A stretch of DNA of 64,000 bases from Chaunax sp. Z400 (taxonomy: Eukaryota; Chordata; Actinopteri; Lophiiformes; Chaunacidae). The notes beneath the pieces are model-generated. The model worked only from the letters and a program-made list of their open reading frames with translations. It did not search any database and was not told where the DNA came from. Location: NCBI GenBank assembly GCA_037577475.1, contig JBAGJB010000222.1:1-64000 (forward strand). Direction: 5' to 3'. The stretch's first letter is position 1. Every line of letters begins with the position of its first letter. Of this stretch, positions 62,817 through 64,000 are shown piece after piece. Position numbers and translations under genes: made by a program.

Positions 62817-63357
62817 TCGCAGGTCACACTTCCATAATCTCAGCTCAGATCATTACTGGTCTGCAGCTTATCATACTGAGCTATACATCCAGTTGTATTT
62901 GACATGGTTACAAGTTCTATTTATTATTACACTGCAGTGGAGAAAACATCTAAATTTTGGAAATGGGATTCAAACCCACAATCTCAGATCATTACTGGGC
63001 TGCTGCTGATCAGGCTGCAGCTGATCGTGCTGAGCTATACCTCAGCTCTGCTGAATGTGGTCACAAGTTCTACTTATTATACACACTACTGTGGAGAAAA
63101 CATCTAAATGAAATGCTTCAAGTGGGATGTGATCCCATAAACTTAGATCACCAAGTGTCTGCAGCTTATCATGCTGAGCTATACCTCAGCTCTGCTGAAT
63201 GTGGTCACAAGTTCTACTTATTATTCACACTGCTGTGGAGAAAACATCTAAATGAAATGCTGGAACTGGGATTTGATCCTATAAACTCAGATCAACAAGT
63301 GGCTGCAGCTTATCATACTGAGCTATACCTCAGCTCTGTTGAACAAGGTCAGATACC
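62817..63357 (-). repeat. tRNA-derived units in inverted orientation, copy B
   Basis: Duplicate of 27040-27580 with the same number of units; unlike the forward array it has not grown. Confidence 0.82.
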
Positions 63358-64000
63358 TACTATAGGTAGGTATACCTACAACTCTATGACTTCATGTTTG
63401 GAACTTGTATTTATTGTATTCACAGTATTGAGGAGAAAACTGAGAGAACATCATTGATATTGCTGATCAATCAGTATTTGAAGTATTTTTTGTTTGTTTG
63501 GTTTTACTTGCTAAAAATCGTCTTTTTTTTTTTTATAGGGCACTGTTCTCATTCGTAAGAAAAACCGGACCATATAGGAAAATGTAGTATAGGTAGTATC
63601 GATCCAGACTCCAGATCAGAAGGTGGCGGTAATGCACACCAAACGTTGCTCGCCAACTGCCATAAAACAACAGAAGAAGAACCTTAGCTAACCTTGAGCA
63701 ATATTCTGATGAGACAAGAGAAATGCAGGATTTAGGTGTTACTGCTTATAGTGTTTGTCAGGATTACTGTGTTGACTGAAGTTACAAAATGAGTTTGTGT
63801 TTACAAAAATAAGCATTGCTTCACCTTAACTTAAAAAAGGGAATGGTTTACATGTTAAAATGTTAATGTGTAAGATGTGTATATTTTATGGCTAATGCAG
63901 AAGTTTTATATTGAATTAAAATTCAATATAGTTGACAGCTGGAAATTGCAATTGCTATCTATATTTTTTTTAAATATTCTTCATCATAATATAATTTATA

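Larger units (their letters stand above)
34584..64000 (+). repeat. Tandem segmental duplication, copy B (truncated by window end)
   Basis: This is the second copy of the 34.6-kb unit and corresponds to 1-28222 of copy A. Differences seen include an 11-bp loss in the decayed Ser-rich exons (around 37828), a 7-bp loss near 40835, an 11-bp A-rich gain near 46620, about 300 bp less of the large minisatellite, six more tRNA-derived units, and about 70 more units of the 9-bp minisatellite. Exons of all three gene-like loci are essentially unchanged between copies. Confidence 0.97.

Noticed and set aside
62005..63009. Open frames of repeated THL, CQV or SSV across the 9-bp minisatellite
   Set aside because: A 9-bp unit without stop codons opens all frames; in copy A the same place has only four units.

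Overview
The window is nuclear DNA of a bony fish. Genes are split by GT-AG introns, intergenic DNA is AT-rich, fish-type LINE remnants occur in several places, and there are many micro- and minisatellites. No prokaryotic feature is present. I infer a teleost from the repeats and from the fish-type gene families; the species cannot be told.

The main feature is a direct tandem duplication with a unit of about 34.6 kb. Copy A is positions 1-34583 and copy B is 34584-64000. Base 1 aligns with base 34584, and base 64000 aligns with base 28222, so 28223-34583 occurs only once here. Outside simple repeats I saw only scattered single-base differences. Nearly all length change sits in repeats: a 9-bp minisatellite goes from 4 to about 74 units, a tRNA-derived array from 5 to 11 units, and a 5-kb (CA)-rich minisatellite differs by about 300 bp. 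The duplication is either very recent, homogenised by gene conversion, or two haplotypes joined end to end by the assembler.

Each unit holds three gene-like loci. (1) A plus-strand three-exon gene predicts a 300-residue protein: a histone-tail-like start (MSGRGGK), a coiled coil, and an SGNH/GDSL-hydrolase-like domain with its catalytic residues. Only copy B is complete in the window (34068-36220, with a CRE and TATA box upstream); copy A begins at the last 20 bases of exon 2. It is followed by decayed Ser/Ala/Pro-rich exons. (2) A minus-strand gene (10135-12761 and 44697-47334) has C-terminal exons resembling a fish-expanded uncharacterised family; its upstream exons do not join in frame. 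(3) A plus-strand kinesin-6 (KIF23/MKLP1-like) motor is spread over 11 exons (19602-23555 and 53873-57824). It has an intact P-loop but one in-frame TAG, eroded switch motifs and no stalk, and ends next to an antisense LINE.

Layout of a unit, in copy A coordinates: hydrolase-like gene (to 1637); decayed exons (1638-3900); CT, TAAA and AT tracts (4148-5245); DNA-transposon and LINE fragments (6455-7160); tRNA-derived elements and a 1.2-kb dispersed repeat (7285-8710); minus-strand gene (10135-12761); minisatellite (14195-19438); kinesin relic with an intronic LINE (19602-23555); LINE fragment (23590-24235); paired 1-kb duplicates with (TA)n (24825-26265); tRNA-derived array, 9-bp minisatellite and inverted tRNA-derived array (26275-27580); then mixed repeats to the promoter at 33834. 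No pathway links the three genes; they look like a rapidly changing, repeat-driven locus.
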